From assembly GCF_000812565.1 (NCBI RefSeq), contig NZ_JTAM01000037.1, positions 30,985 to 94,984 on the forward strand: a DNA stretch of 64,000 nt, given 5' to 3'. The position numbers and the translations under genes were made by a program. This DNA comes from Flammeovirga sp. OC4 (lineage in GTDB: Bacteria; Bacteroidota; Bacteroidia; Cytophagales; Flammeovirgaceae). Of the stretch, positions 1-7,618 are shown in pieces. Below the pieces are notes generated by a model, which was not told the origin of the DNA, did no database searches, and saw only the letters and a program-made list of their open reading frames with translations. Position 1 is the stretch's first letter. Each line of letters opens with the position of its first letter.

Positions 1-1455
1 TTTCTGAATTTCTTTAGCATTGCTTTCTCCCATTAAGTTTGCTCCTTTAGCATAACTAAATTTTGCATTGGAGTAAAGGTTTGTTACCCCTTCATACACT
101 GTTACACTCTTAGAGCGATCCCCTTTAATGGCCCATTCTCCATTTAAGCTTTTTCTTTCTTTGATCATTGGACCAATTAGAGCAATTCTCTTTTTTGTAT
201 TTTCAGCTAACGGTAATACCTCCTTCTCATTTTTCAATAATACAATAGAACGTTCAGCTCCTTTTAAAGCCTCTGCTAAAAACGCTTCAGTCATTGTGTT
301 TTCAGCTTCACGCTTCGTATCCATATATCTGTAAGGATCTTCAAATAACCCTAATAAGAATTTCAATTCTAGAATTCTTGCAACAGCAACATCAATTTGA
401 CCTTCCGTTACAGCACCTTCATCCACCAATTTTTTAAGGTTTTGAATATAAGCCGCACCATTCATGTCCATATCAATCCCAGCATTCAAAGCTTTCTCTG
501 CCGCTTGCTTAAGATCTTCAGCATAACCGTGAGGAATCATTTCGTTGATGGCCGTATAGTCCGTGACCACCGTACCTTTAAAACCCCATTCATCTCTCAA
601 AATATCTTTAAACAAGTATTTGTTGCCCGTGGCAGGTACTCCGCTGACTGTATTAAATGAAGTCATAAATGTAGCTACTCCATGATCAACAGCTGTTTTA
701 AAAGGAGGCAAATACGTTTCTCTCAATACTCTATCCGAAACATCTACTGTATTATAATCTCTTCCAGCTTCTGCCGCACCGTACCCTACAAAATGCTTCG
801 CACAAGCCAACATGGTATGAATATCACCAAAGTCCTTATAACTTTTGATACCTTGAAAACCATTGACTCTCGCCTTTGCGATTTCATTTCCTAAGAAAAC
901 GTCCTCACCGGCACCTTCCATCACTCTCCCCCAACGCGGGTCTCTAGCAATATCAATCATAGGCGCAAACGTCCAGCTGATTCCTGCCGAAGTCGCCTCA
1001 ATAGCGGCAATTCTTGCACTTCTCTCCATCAATTCTAAATCCCAACTACACGACTCTGCCAATGGCATTGGAAAGGTTGTCTTATAACCGTGAATCACAT
1101 CCGCTGCAAATAAAATCGGAATTTGAAGACGAGAATGCTTCATTGCCTGCTCCTGCAGTTTGCGTAATCCTTCTGCTCCAAAAACATTGAACATGCTTCC
1201 TACTTGTCCCTTTTCTAAGTACTCTTTAAAGTCGTCATTGATCTGCGGTCCCGTCAAAGTACCATGCCCAGAGAACTGCGTCATTTGTCCTATCTTCTCC
1301 TCCAAAGTCATCAAAGATAACACCGAGTCCACCTTCCCTTCAATCACAGGATCTTGACTGTAACTTTCCCAATCGAAGTCTTTTTTCTTCTGTTCACACG
1401 ATAAAAAAATGGAACAGCCAAAAAGTAATAATATTGTCTTATTAATAAATTTCAT
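1..1455 (-). CDS. GH3 family beta-glycosidase lipoprotein (3' end beyond window)
   Basis: Removes terminal beta-linked sugars (beta-glucosidase/xylosidase type) from oligosaccharides, probably in the periplasm or at the outer membrane. The frame is open from an ATG at 1455 to the left edge (485 codons), so the C-terminal (alpha/beta)6 and FnIII parts are off the window. The N-terminus has a hydrophobic stretch with cysteines (LLLFGCSIFLSC) followed by Glu/Lys, as expected for a lipoprotein. GH3 hallmarks follow: MTLEEKIGQM, a DVIHGYKT block, a KHFVGYG block near the middle, and the nucleophile region VVTDYTAI with the Asp at about residue 299. A ten-base palindrome lies about 70 bases upstream of the start. 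Substrate cannot be deduced; neighbouring hydrolases and sulfatases suggest algal polysaccharides. Confidence 0.93.
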   Translation of the reverse strand, partial: MKFINKTILLLFGCSIFLSCEQKKKDFDWESYSQDPVIEGKVDSVLSLMTLEEKIGQMTQFSGHGTLTGPQINDDFKEYLEKGQVGSMFNVFGAEGLRKLQEQAMKHSRLQIPILFAADVIHGYKTTFPMPLAESCSWDLELMERSARIAAIEATSAGISWTFAPMIDIARDPRWGRVMEGAGEDVFLGNEIAKARVNGFQGIKSYKDFGDIHTMLACAKHFVGYGAAEAGRDYNTVDVSDRVLRETYLPPFKTAVDHGVATFMTSFNTVSGVPATGNKYLFKDILRDEWGFKGTVVTDYTAINEMIPHGYAEDLKQAAEKALNAGIDMDMNGAAYIQNLKKLVDEGAVTEGQIDVAVARILELKFLLGLFEDPYRYMDTKREAENTMTEAFLAEALKGAERSIVLLKNEKEVLPLAENTKKRIALIGPMIKERKSLNGEWAIKGDRSKSVTVYEGVTNLYSNAKFSYAKGANLMGESNAKEIQK

Positions 1456-1523
1456 ACAGATAAGTGAGTAAGTTGTTTTCACTAATTCAGACGATTTGCT
1501 TAGCGAAAAATAAAATTCAGTTT

Positions 1524-1533
1524 AACGATCGTT
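1524..1533. promoter_or_regulatory. Palindrome upstream of GH3 gene, possible operator
   Basis: The perfect palindrome AACGATCGTT lies 69 bases before the GH3 start, next to an A/T-rich stretch that could hold its promoter. A central CG flanked by A/T tracts is typical of LacI-type operators, but no such regulator is in the window, so the role is a guess. Confidence 0.25.
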
Positions 1534-1888
1534 TTGTAATTACAAATATGGAGGGGATTAAGTGTAAAAATGTAATTTTATATATCATCAAAAAGACATC
1601 ATCATTCTAAAAAATATATAAAACCCTGTTTATCTGAACTTTGAAAGTGTTAATTATCCCATTTTACTACAATGATAAGATGGTATGATGTGATAAAATC
1701 ACATCAGTGAAATGGGGAGATTTTCATTAATAATTAGAAAGACAAGGAAAATAACATGATGAGTGGTTGTGAAGTTGGTTAGGGATGTGGGTGGTGTACT
1801 ATTGGTGGAAGTGTTAATGTATAACTACTACAAAACAGATTTATTTTATTCTAGATAATAGCTTATTTCAAACTATATTTTGATATAC
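1534..1888. other. Gene-free AT-rich stretch
   Basis: No convincing coding frame, RNA gene or repeat was seen in these 355 bases between the GH3 promoter region and the hairpin at 1889. The stretch separates the polysaccharide gene from the accessory region and may hold distal regulatory sequence. Confidence 0.4.
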
Positions 1889-1926
1889 AAACAAGCCAAT
1901 CTATGTGAGGGTAGATTGGCTTGTTT
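1889..1926 (-). terminator. 15-bp stem hairpin, likely terminator
   Basis: Two perfectly complementary 15-base arms (1889-1903 and 1912-1926, core CAAGCCAATCTA) enclose an 8-base loop. It lies about 80 bases beyond the stop of the leftward gene at 2008-2439, so it most likely ends that transcript. A T-rich stretch follows on the plus strand as well, so it could work in both directions. Confidence 0.6.
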
Positions 1927-2007
1927 TGTTGTTTTAAGTTGAGAACTTAAATTGTGAGAAAGTTTGTGGTGATGCCTAAAGGCTAAACACAACGAACAGT
2001 AGGGAAA

Positions 2008-2439
2008 CTATTTTTTAGTAACTCCTCGTATTTCTGGGTATACTGGTTCTTTTGTAAAGTTAAAATTGTCATTTAACAATAAAGAAAATTCCTTCCCCCA
2101 TAATTTAAACTCAAAATAATTACTTGTTATGACATTATCGCTTCCAAATAAAAATATATCTTGAGTAATAGAAACCGTATCTATTTTATCATTAAAAAAC
2201 GATACCTCTTTGGGGTTTTTAATAGAATAGTCAGTAATATGAATAGACGAGTAATTTGAGAATTTAAAAAAAGAAAAATCTAAATATCCACCTTGTAAAT
2301 TAGAAGGGGTAAACTTCTTGTCTAATAAAGATGCATATACAGGGATAATAATATCATTTTTATCAAAAATTAAATCACCACATAAGGAATTAGAAAGATC
2401 AATTTCATCAAAGTCAACATTAATTTGTTTTATCATCAT
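2008..2439 (-). CDS. Hypothetical protein, 143 aa
   Basis: I do not recognise a family. The product is an acidic, aromatic-rich soluble protein of 143 residues with no signal peptide or membrane segment; alternating hydrophobic stretches (SSIHITDYSI, NYFEFKLWGKEF) suggest a mostly beta fold. The start has two adjacent Met codons (MMIKQINVD). It is the first of several small leftward genes separated by palindromic repeats. That pattern is common for immunity genes of polymorphic toxins in this phylum, so an immunity role is possible but rests on context only. Confidence 0.7.
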   Translation of the reverse strand: MMIKQINVDFDEIDLSNSLCGDLIFDKNDIIIPVYASLLDKKFTPSNLQGGYLDFSFFKFSNYSSIHITDYSIKNPKEVSFFNDKIDTVSITQDIFLFGSDNVITSNYFEFKLWGKEFSLLLNDNFNFTKEPVYPEIRGVTKK

Positions 2440-2490
2440 ATTTATTCTAAAGTAACTGTTTATAATTTTTCAATAGGAATTCCCCCCCAC

Positions 2491-2692
2491 TGGCGCAAGT
2501 GTTAAGCCAAAGGCGTCACTTGTGTCTATATTTTGAAGGAGTCTGTAGACTCTCTACCCCACAAATTAATAGTCAATATTTACTGATAAAAGAATTTATA
2601 TAATTTGTAATTCTATCTTGAATATTTTTGGCTCGGAATTAGGGAGACTTTTCCGATTGTTAGGCACAAGTATCGGCTTAATACTTGAGGCA
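2491..2692. repeat. ~200-bp intergenic repeat with inverted ends, copy 1
   Basis: The left end (2491-2527) contains GGCGCAAGTGTTAAG followed by GGCGTCACTTGTG. The right end (2661-2692) carries a related segment in inverse orientation, GGCACAAGTATCGGCTTAAT. The interior is clearly similar to 5174-5376, sharing CCCCACAAATTAAT, TTTACTGATAAAAG, AATTTGTAATTCTATC and GGGAGACTTTTCCGATTGT. Each end can fold into a hairpin. A mobile or recombinogenic non-coding element fits; no open frame is present. Confidence 0.75.
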
Positions 2693-2746
2693 GAAGGAGA
2701 TTGACTTGTCTTGTTGTAATAAGTTACAAACTTATACAATTGGACA

Positions 2747-2782
2747 GTTCTAAGTAACACCTTTCGGTTTAATACTTAGAAC
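2747..2782. repeat. Small palindromic repeat (10-bp stem)
   Basis: GTTCTAAGTA (2747-2756) and TACTTAGAAC (2773-2782) are perfect inverse complements around a loop containing CTTTCGGTTTAA. The design (acaagt... ggctTAAtacttg) resembles the end hairpins of the neighbouring 200-bp repeat, so this looks like a diverged solo end. It is about 80 bases beyond the stop of the leftward gene at 2860 and may also terminate transcription. Confidence 0.6.
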
Positions 2783-2859
2783 AGTGGGGAGAAATACATT
2801 TAAATCCTAACTCTAAATAAGTAAAAGTATCAACTTAACTTTACAAACAGTCACAAAGG

Positions 2860-3366
2860 TCATACACATAATATTAAATCATAGAACTCAGATACTGACG
2901 GATCATTATTATTCAATGCAAGACATTCCTTGAAATATTTGTCAACAATAGAGCTATCGAGTTCATAAACACCTAATGTGCTTTTTTGTATTTCAGCTTC
3001 AATAACGATTATCATTGAACGAAAAAAAGATTCTACATCAATACCACAACACATTTTAATTTCTCCTGAAAGATTCAAAAGATATACACCCCCTGATTGG
3101 CGATTTAATACATAAAATAAATTATAGTTATTATGATTAGCAAAATGGTAATATTGATGATTAAAATCCATTTCTGAAAATGTTAAAGTAAAATCTACAA
3201 ATCCATATTTCACCGGAAACTCAAAACCATTTCTAAAGTATTCAATTGCTGTCTTATCGCCTTCATAATCAGCTTTAATAATTAATTTTACATCATCAAA
3301 TTTATTCATCTCAAGTGTCAAATAATTATTATAAGTGTTTACAAACGTCTCAATGTAATTTTCCAT
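2860..3366 (-). CDS. Possible SUKH/SMI1-like immunity protein, 168 aa
   Basis: A soluble acidic protein of 168 residues without signal peptide. The middle part (YHFANHNNYNLFYVLN, then GGVYLLNLSGEIKMCCG followed by VESFFRSMIIV) resembles the strand-strand-helix pattern of SUKH/SMI1-KNR4 domains, in which a display-like 'ship shape' beta region is followed by a conserved F-x-S-hydrophobic helix. Such proteins typically neutralise polymorphic toxins. No toxin gene is beside it here, but it sits in a repeat-bounded block of small leftward genes, as orphan immunity genes often do. The family assignment is tentative; the gene itself is well supported by a clear ATG start and coding-like composition. 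Confidence 0.6.
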   Translation of the reverse strand: MENYIETFVNTYNNYLTLEMNKFDDVKLIIKADYEGDKTAIEYFRNGFEFPVKYGFVDFTLTFSEMDFNHQYYHFANHNNYNLFYVLNRQSGGVYLLNLSGEIKMCCGIDVESFFRSMIIVIEAEIQKSTLGVYELDSSIVDKYFKECLALNNNDPSVSEFYDLILCV

Positions 3367-3476
3367 TTTTAATTTATAATTGTCAAGTTTTTCTCACTTC
3401 TGTTCTTGGCATGCAGGCAGTGAGAAGGATACGATTATCATTCTCTTTTATAGCATACACTATAGATTCAAAAATA

Positions 3477-4211
3477 TCATTTATCATTTTTTCTTAGATT
3501 AGATTTTAATTGGTCATATAATAACTCCTCTATCCCTTTGTCAAAATTATCCGACAATTCATCTCTTGAAACAGAAATAATAAAGCCTTGTTCTTTAAAA
3601 CCTCCTCCATCATAATGCCTCAGGAAACCTTCAGGGGCAATATGAGGTCGTATTAGACCATTTGTTAGATATTCTTCAATTATTGTTGTACTATCAGTTT
3701 CTACAATTCCAAGTTTGCTTTTATCATATGTAATTTTATTATCATATATCTCTATTAAATAAATATTTCTTTTTCCGTTCTTAGATATTGAAAGACGTAC
3801 ATTTTCATCTGGTAATTCGTTATTGAATTTATAGATATATACCACTCTCTCAAATCTATTTAAACCTATAAAGTCATCTTTTTGAATAGAATCGTAACGA
3901 CCGTATGCCTTTTTGGCTGATAACATCTGTGAAAAAATATCACCACCATAATCTTGAGGGTAAGTCGATAAAATTATATAAGATTGACAAATAAAAAATA
4001 GAATAAACAAGAGTAATGTAAAAAACCTCTTTTCAATTCGAGCTGATAACAAAAAAAAGATAACTGGAGAAACTACTCCTGTAAGCAAAACTATGAATGG
4101 TGTGATGAGGCCTGCCAATCCTGTATAAGGAAATAACCACCTGATGTTTCCCCACAGAAAAAAACACGACAAAAATAAAAATATTGAAAATAATAATCTA
4201 ATTAATTGCAT
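3477..4211 (-). CDS. Membrane-anchored hypothetical protein, 244 aa
   Basis: Three hydrophobic segments lie in the first 90 residues (LLFSIFLFLSCFFLW, GLITPFIVLLTGVVSPVIFFLL, FFTLLLFILFFICQSYIIL). They are followed by a soluble domain of about 150 residues rich in charged and aromatic residues (FERVVYIYKF, KRNIYLIEIYDN). The soluble part would face the periplasm or cytoplasm depending on topology. I do not recognise a family. It belongs to the run of leftward accessory genes and could be an immunity protein against a membrane-acting toxin, but nothing in the sequence proves this. Confidence 0.7.
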   Translation of the reverse strand: MQLIRLLFSIFLFLSCFFLWGNIRWLFPYTGLAGLITPFIVLLTGVVSPVIFFLLSARIEKRFFTLLLFILFFICQSYIILSTYPQDYGGDIFSQMLSAKKAYGRYDSIQKDDFIGLNRFERVVYIYKFNNELPDENVRLSISKNGKRNIYLIEIYDNKITYDKSKLGIVETDSTTIIEEYLTNGLIRPHIAPEGFLRHYDGGGFKEQGFIISVSRDELSDNFDKGIEELLYDQLKSNLRKNDK

Positions 4212-4508
4212 AGTGCAACAATGATATAAATTTAGGTATAGTTCACTTTAACAGAACTAAGTTACTAAATTGTCTTTTATGTTACACAGTTTCTTTTTTT
4301 TAACTTATCCAAACTGGCACTAATGTTAAACTGGAGGGATCATCTCATTCAACCTACCAATATTTTTTTATCATAAATGCCCTAAAGAACAAACCTATCA
4401 CGTAAAGCTATTAACTTACATCTGAATTAATTTTAAAACCTAAGAAACTAACATCAAACAGCTGATCTCATTGGCTTTTGAAAAGAAATAAATTTAGTCA
4501 TTCCATTA
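4212..4508. other. Intergenic region with palindrome remnant
   Basis: About 300 bases without a convincing gene. Near 4312-4330 the words CTGGCACTAATGTTAA match the left end of the palindromic repeat found at 2491, so this looks like a decayed solo end. The rest is AT-rich and probably holds the promoter of the leftward gene ending at 3477. Confidence 0.4.
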
Positions 4509-4766
4509 TCACGGATAATTAGGGCTATGGGTATTTAAGTATTTTTCGCCTTTTGACGTAATTTTATAAGACGGTAAACTTTCGTTTGTAACTTTTATTT
4601 CTTCTATAAAGTCACTATCTACCAAGAATTGAATATATTCCATAAGAATAGGTAACTCATCAAAAAAAAGTTCACTCCGAGAATATTTATGATGAACCGC
4701 ATACCAATTGAATCTTTCTCTTTTTTGGATAAATTCTAATAATTCTATATTAAATTTCGTATTCAT
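4509..4766 (-). CDS. Small winged-helix-like protein, 85 aa
   Basis: The 85-residue product ends with SYKITSKGEKYLN, the strand-turn pattern that closes many winged-helix domains. The preceding segment (ELPILMEYIQFLVDSDFIEEI) could form the recognition part with a hydrophobic 'L-x-x-LVDSDF' helix. It starts 6 bases after the stop of the 123-aa gene at 4773-5144, so the two are co-transcribed. A DNA-binding regulator or a small immunity protein with this fold are both possible. The gene is real by spacing and composition; function is an inference. Confidence 0.6.
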   Translation of the reverse strand: MNTKFNIELLEFIQKRERFNWYAVHHKYSRSELFFDELPILMEYIQFLVDSDFIEEIKVTNESLPSYKITSKGEKYLNTHSPNYP

Positions 4767-4772
4767 AAGATA

Positions 4773-5144
4773 TTAAGTGGGAGTGAAGAACTTAGGTGGA
4801 ACATAATCCAATAGCCACCTTTTTTCTTCACTCGCTACTTGTTGATTAACTTCACTTTCAGAATACCTTTTTATAACTTCTAAGCAGTTCTCATATATAT
4901 ATCTGTCATAAATTGTATTCTTATTTTCTAAAAGAAAATGTGCTGTCCAAAGGTTTACATAATACTGATGTTCTGTAATATTTCTATAAAACAGGTGATA
5001 ATCTTCATTCTCAATGAATGTGTCTACTTCTTTTCTCATATTGAAAAAAGAAATAGTTCTTCTAAAATTCAAATTATAAGGTGTGTGCTTTTTAATGTAA
5101 TTCTCTTTACACCACAAAAGAAAATTATCGTTTAAATGTCTCAT
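4773..5144 (-). CDS. Hypothetical protein, 123 aa
   Basis: A soluble helical protein rich in Tyr, Phe and Glu, with no signal peptide or recognised motif (HLFYRNITEHQYYVNLW; LEVIKRYSESEVNQQV). It is the upstream partner of the winged-helix-like gene at 4509-4766. It lies just to the left of the second 200-bp repeat, so the pair looks like a cassette delivered between repeats. The start is an ATG at 5144 with little room before the repeat, so its promoter probably lies in or next to the repeat. Confidence 0.65.
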   Translation of the reverse strand: MRHLNDNFLLWCKENYIKKHTPYNLNFRRTISFFNMRKEVDTFIENEDYHLFYRNITEHQYYVNLWTAHFLLENKNTIYDRYIYENCLEVIKRYSESEVNQQVASEEKRWLLDYVPPKFFTPT

Positions 5145-5173
5145 TATTCAACCAGTTTTTTGTAAAATATTTA

Positions 5174-5376
5174 GAATCCCCCCACTTGTGTATATATTTT
5201 GAAAGAGTATGTGGACTCCCCACCCCACAAATTAATGGTCAAAATTTTACTGATAAAAGGATTTATAGAATTTGTAATTCTATCCTGTAAGTTTTTTTGT
5301 TCTGTAGGATCGGAAGTCGGGAGACTTTTCCGATTGTTAGACACAAGTGACGCCTATCGGCTTAACACTTGCGCCA
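5174..5376. repeat. ~200-bp intergenic repeat, copy 2 (left end truncated)
   Basis: This is the second copy of the element at 2491-2692, in the same orientation. It lacks the first ~25 bases of the left palindrome and begins at CCACTTGTGTATATA. Its right end is intact: ACACAAGTGACGCC, a short spacer, then GGCTTAACACTTGCGCC (5341-5374). An internal stem, ATCGGAAGTCGGGAGACTT to TTCCGAT, precedes it. The two copies flank the genes between 2860 and 5144, making a repeat-bounded cassette. Confidence 0.75.
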
Positions 5377-5396
5377 TAAGGTAAACTGATTATACA

Positions 5397-5624
5397 TCAA
5401 TCAAAATATTCATACACCAAAATGATACTTTCATCTTCAATCGTTAGATCTAATATTTTTTCAAGCATTTCTACTTCAAAGTTTAAATATTCATCAGCTA
5501 AATGTTTATTCTTCTGTAATTGCTCTTTTAATTCTGTTGCCATCTCAGGCGTTAGCTGATAAATATTACTTTCGAATGGTGTAAAAAAGTGTATTACCCA
5601 AAAATTACCTACACAAATACCACA
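5397..5624 (-). pseudogene. C-terminal remnant of a small hypothetical gene
   Basis: Read leftward, an open frame without a proper start runs from 5624 to a TGA at 5397-5399. It encodes VGNFWVIHFFTPFESNIYQL followed by a Glu/Lys-rich helix and ends in ILVYEYFD. An in-frame stop lies immediately upstream at 5625-5627, and the only Met (codon 5541-5543) would leave 48 residues. The frame looks protein-like, with good amphipathic helices, so this is probably the tail of a gene whose front was lost next to the repeat. A genuine 48-residue gene is the alternative. Confidence 0.4.
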
Positions 5625-5772
5625 CTACTTTAAAACTCATGCACATTGACTATTGATTTACATCATGTTATGGATTGTTATGAAACGAAATTTAATACAT
5701 TAATCAGATGTCTTTAATTTAGCGGTTCTTCAATTAAATCATATTTTTCGCGATTGTCAAAAGTAAATTATT

Positions 5773-6231
5773 ATGAAAACCTTATTATTAACGTTCATCC
5801 TCTTTACTTCCTTCAGTACATTGGCTCAAGAGCCCATGAAAATTTTTGAATCAAAAATACTCCGAGGTGATAAGCTTTACCTTGATCATATTTATTTGTA
5901 TGAAGAAGAACAAAAATATGAACGCAATGAGCATGGAGGGTATTTTGAAGGTTGTGAAGACTTTTATATTATTACTGAAAAAGGAGCTTATACTTATAAC
6001 CCTCTTCTGAAAATCTATGAGTTTCATTGTGATTATTCGGTGATTACAAAGTGGACGAAGGGAGACGGAAATGAATATCATGAAGGTGATAGCATGACGT
6101 TTGAAAGTAGAAATAAAAAGAAGTATGATTCCGACATGTCCGGGTATGTTGAGGTCGAACACCATACTTTGCATGACATGAAAAAAAGAATTGAGTTTAG
6201 ACATAAAGGCAAAGACTCCTTAGAATTATAG
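5773..6231 (+). CDS. Secreted hypothetical protein, 152 aa
   Basis: The N-terminus MKTLLLTFILFTSFSTLAQE is a clean Sec signal peptide with the Bacteroidota-typical AQ cleavage site. The mature part, about 130 residues, is rich in Tyr, Glu and Lys (IYLYEEEQKYERNEHGGYF; EGDSMTFESRNKKKY) and suggests a small beta-rich periplasmic or surface protein. No family was recognised. It is a single gene with its own terminator 25 bases downstream. The gene on its left is a remnant, and it marks the right border of the repeat-bounded accessory block. Confidence 0.75.
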   Translation: MKTLLLTFILFTSFSTLAQEPMKIFESKILRGDKLYLDHIYLYEEEQKYERNEHGGYFEGCEDFYIITEKGAYTYNPLLKIYEFHCDYSVITKWTKGDGNEYHEGDSMTFESRNKKKYDSDMSGYVEVEHHTLHDMKKRIEFRHKGKDSLEL

Positions 6232-6256
6232 TTTTCAATTTTAAGATCGAAAACAA

Positions 6257-6299
6257 AACCCTTACAATTCTCACTTTGAAGATTTGTAAGGGTTATTTT
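6257..6299 (+). terminator. Rho-independent terminator
   Basis: Perfect 11-base arms AACCCTTACAA (6257-6267) and TTGTAAGGGTT (6284-6294) are followed by ATTTTT. It lies 25 bases after the stop of the secreted protein gene. Confidence 0.85.
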
Positions 6300-6474
6300 T
6301 ATATTCAAGGTCAATGATTTTTTAAATTACAGTCCAAACATTGCCATTCCTTAATATCTAAAACAGATAAACAACTAACTGCTTATTCATTCAAAATAAG
6401 GAAGTTATTCTACACATTTTTTTATTTTATTATCATTTTTTAATTGCAATGCATAATATATAATTGAAAATGAA

Positions 6475-6482
6475 TACATTTG
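6475..6482 (+). promoter_or_regulatory. Bacteroidota -7 promoter box
   Basis: TACATTTG matches the TAnnTTTG core of the Bacteroidota housekeeping promoter and lies 43 bases upstream of the ATG at 6526. No good TTTG box is seen at the usual 19-21-base distance, so the call is moderate. Confidence 0.45.
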
Positions 6483-6525
6483 CAATTACACACAAACACC
6501 GTTAATCGTTACTTAAACAAACTCT

Positions 6526-7185
6526 ATGAAAAACTTTGTAAAAGAACTAATTAAACAAGAGCCTGTTGCTATTATTGCTGTTATCATTGCCTTTTGTTCA
6601 TCAGATTTTTTAATGCAAAAATTCAGTCACCCAAAAAATGAAATGTCAGTTGCAAAAGAGATTAGGATCACAAAACAATATGATTTTATAGAAAAAGAGA
6701 CTAAATGGGAGATCTTAATCCCAATCACATTTTATAACTTTGACCCTGAAATGTATCGTGTAGATGAAGTACAGCTTATCATTAATAATTTAAATCAAAA
6801 TACAGCGGATACTTTGTCGATGTTAGGCTTTTGGAAAATTGTTGATGGTGGTTTTAATGGTAACAAATATGAGAAACCTAATATTAATGACAGTACGAAA
6901 ACAGATTTTGGAGAAAATATTACGTCTCGATACTATATTTACCGACCTTGGGAAAGTGCCTCAAAAATCCCTGTAGAAGCTAGTAGCAGTGTATCCAAAA
7001 ATATTAATTTTAGAACAAAAAATACAGCTATTTTTCATGAAGGAGATGAGCTAGAATTAACAGTCAAAGGAAGTTTTACTTATGCTAAAAATGATATATT
7101 AGAATACACTTCAAAGGTCAAAATCGCCAATAAGTTTATCATGTCACACATACGTCATAAAGTAAATTTTCAGCAACAAAAATAA
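6526..7185 (+). CDS. Membrane-anchored hypothetical protein, 219 aa
   Basis: A single N-terminal hydrophobic segment (EPVAIIAVIIAFCSSDFLM) with a positively charged front would anchor the protein in the inner membrane. The remaining ~185 residues form a soluble, probably beta-sandwich domain (KWEILIPITFYNFDPEMYRVDEVQ split by short loops; DELELTVKGSFTY). No family was recognised. The miniature inverted-repeat element begins 12 bases after its stop codon, so any original terminator has been displaced. Confidence 0.7.
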   Translation: MKNFVKELIKQEPVAIIAVIIAFCSSDFLMQKFSHPKNEMSVAKEIRITKQYDFIEKETKWEILIPITFYNFDPEMYRVDEVQLIINNLNQNTADTLSMLGFWKIVDGGFNGNKYEKPNINDSTKTDFGENITSRYYIYRPWESASKIPVEASSSVSKNINFRTKNTAIFHEGDELELTVKGSFTYAKNDILEYTSKVKIANKFIMSHIRHKVNFQQQK

Positions 7186-7196
7186 CTGACAATAAG

Positions 7197-7589
7197 TACA
7201 CTGTAAACTAAGTTTTCGAATATTTATGATTTTTAGAAATCAGGAGATTTCTGTTGATCTGTAGGACACGAATGACGCTTACGCTTAACATTCGCACCAT
7301 TGAGCTTCCTACCACTTTAGTTTGGTAGTACTCCCCTCGGCATTGAAGGGAAAAGCGTTAAAAATTCCATGTATTGAGTCGTTAAAAATGATTTTCTTGT
7401 TTGAGCTTTAGCGAGTTTAAAATCATTGAGGCGAGAGAAATGGAATTTAGCTTTTGACTTCTAAGCCTAGATTTTTTGCTTCGTTTTTCATCAATGGAAA
7501 AATGAAGAAGAAGGAAGCTTGAAAGTAGATCCTATAAATACTTACAGAAATGCAGATTGCAAGTTGATGATAATTTAATTTACAGTGTA
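7197..7589. mobile_element. Miniature inverted-repeat element (MITE), copy 1
   Basis: A 393-bp non-coding element with terminal inverted repeats TACACTGTAAACTAA (left) and the complement of TACACTGTAAATTAA (right). It is flanked on both sides by ATAAG (7192-7196 and 7590-7594), a 5-bp target duplication. Inside are a stem around GAAATCAGGAGATTTC, a palindrome CGAATG...CATTCG, and conserved words AAAAATGATTTTCTTGTTTG and GGAATTTAGCTTTTGACTTC. The same order is found in reverse at 12420-12810. There is no transposase frame, so it must be moved in trans. Confidence 0.85.
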
Positions 7590-7618
7590 ATAAGCTTTCT
7601 CTACGTAAATAGGTTCTC

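Noticed and set aside
397..1357. Rightward frames of 60-90 codons across the GH3 region
   Set aside because: They are opposite-strand shadows of the GH3 coding sequence, which shows all family motifs.
2491..5376. The palindromic repeats as a CRISPR array
   Set aside because: Only a few copies, unequal spacing of hundreds to thousands of bases, genes between them and no cas genes.
5851..6314. Leftward frames of 117 and 78 codons opposite the secreted protein
   Set aside because: They lie antisense to a gene with a clear signal peptide and terminator and have low-complexity shadow composition.
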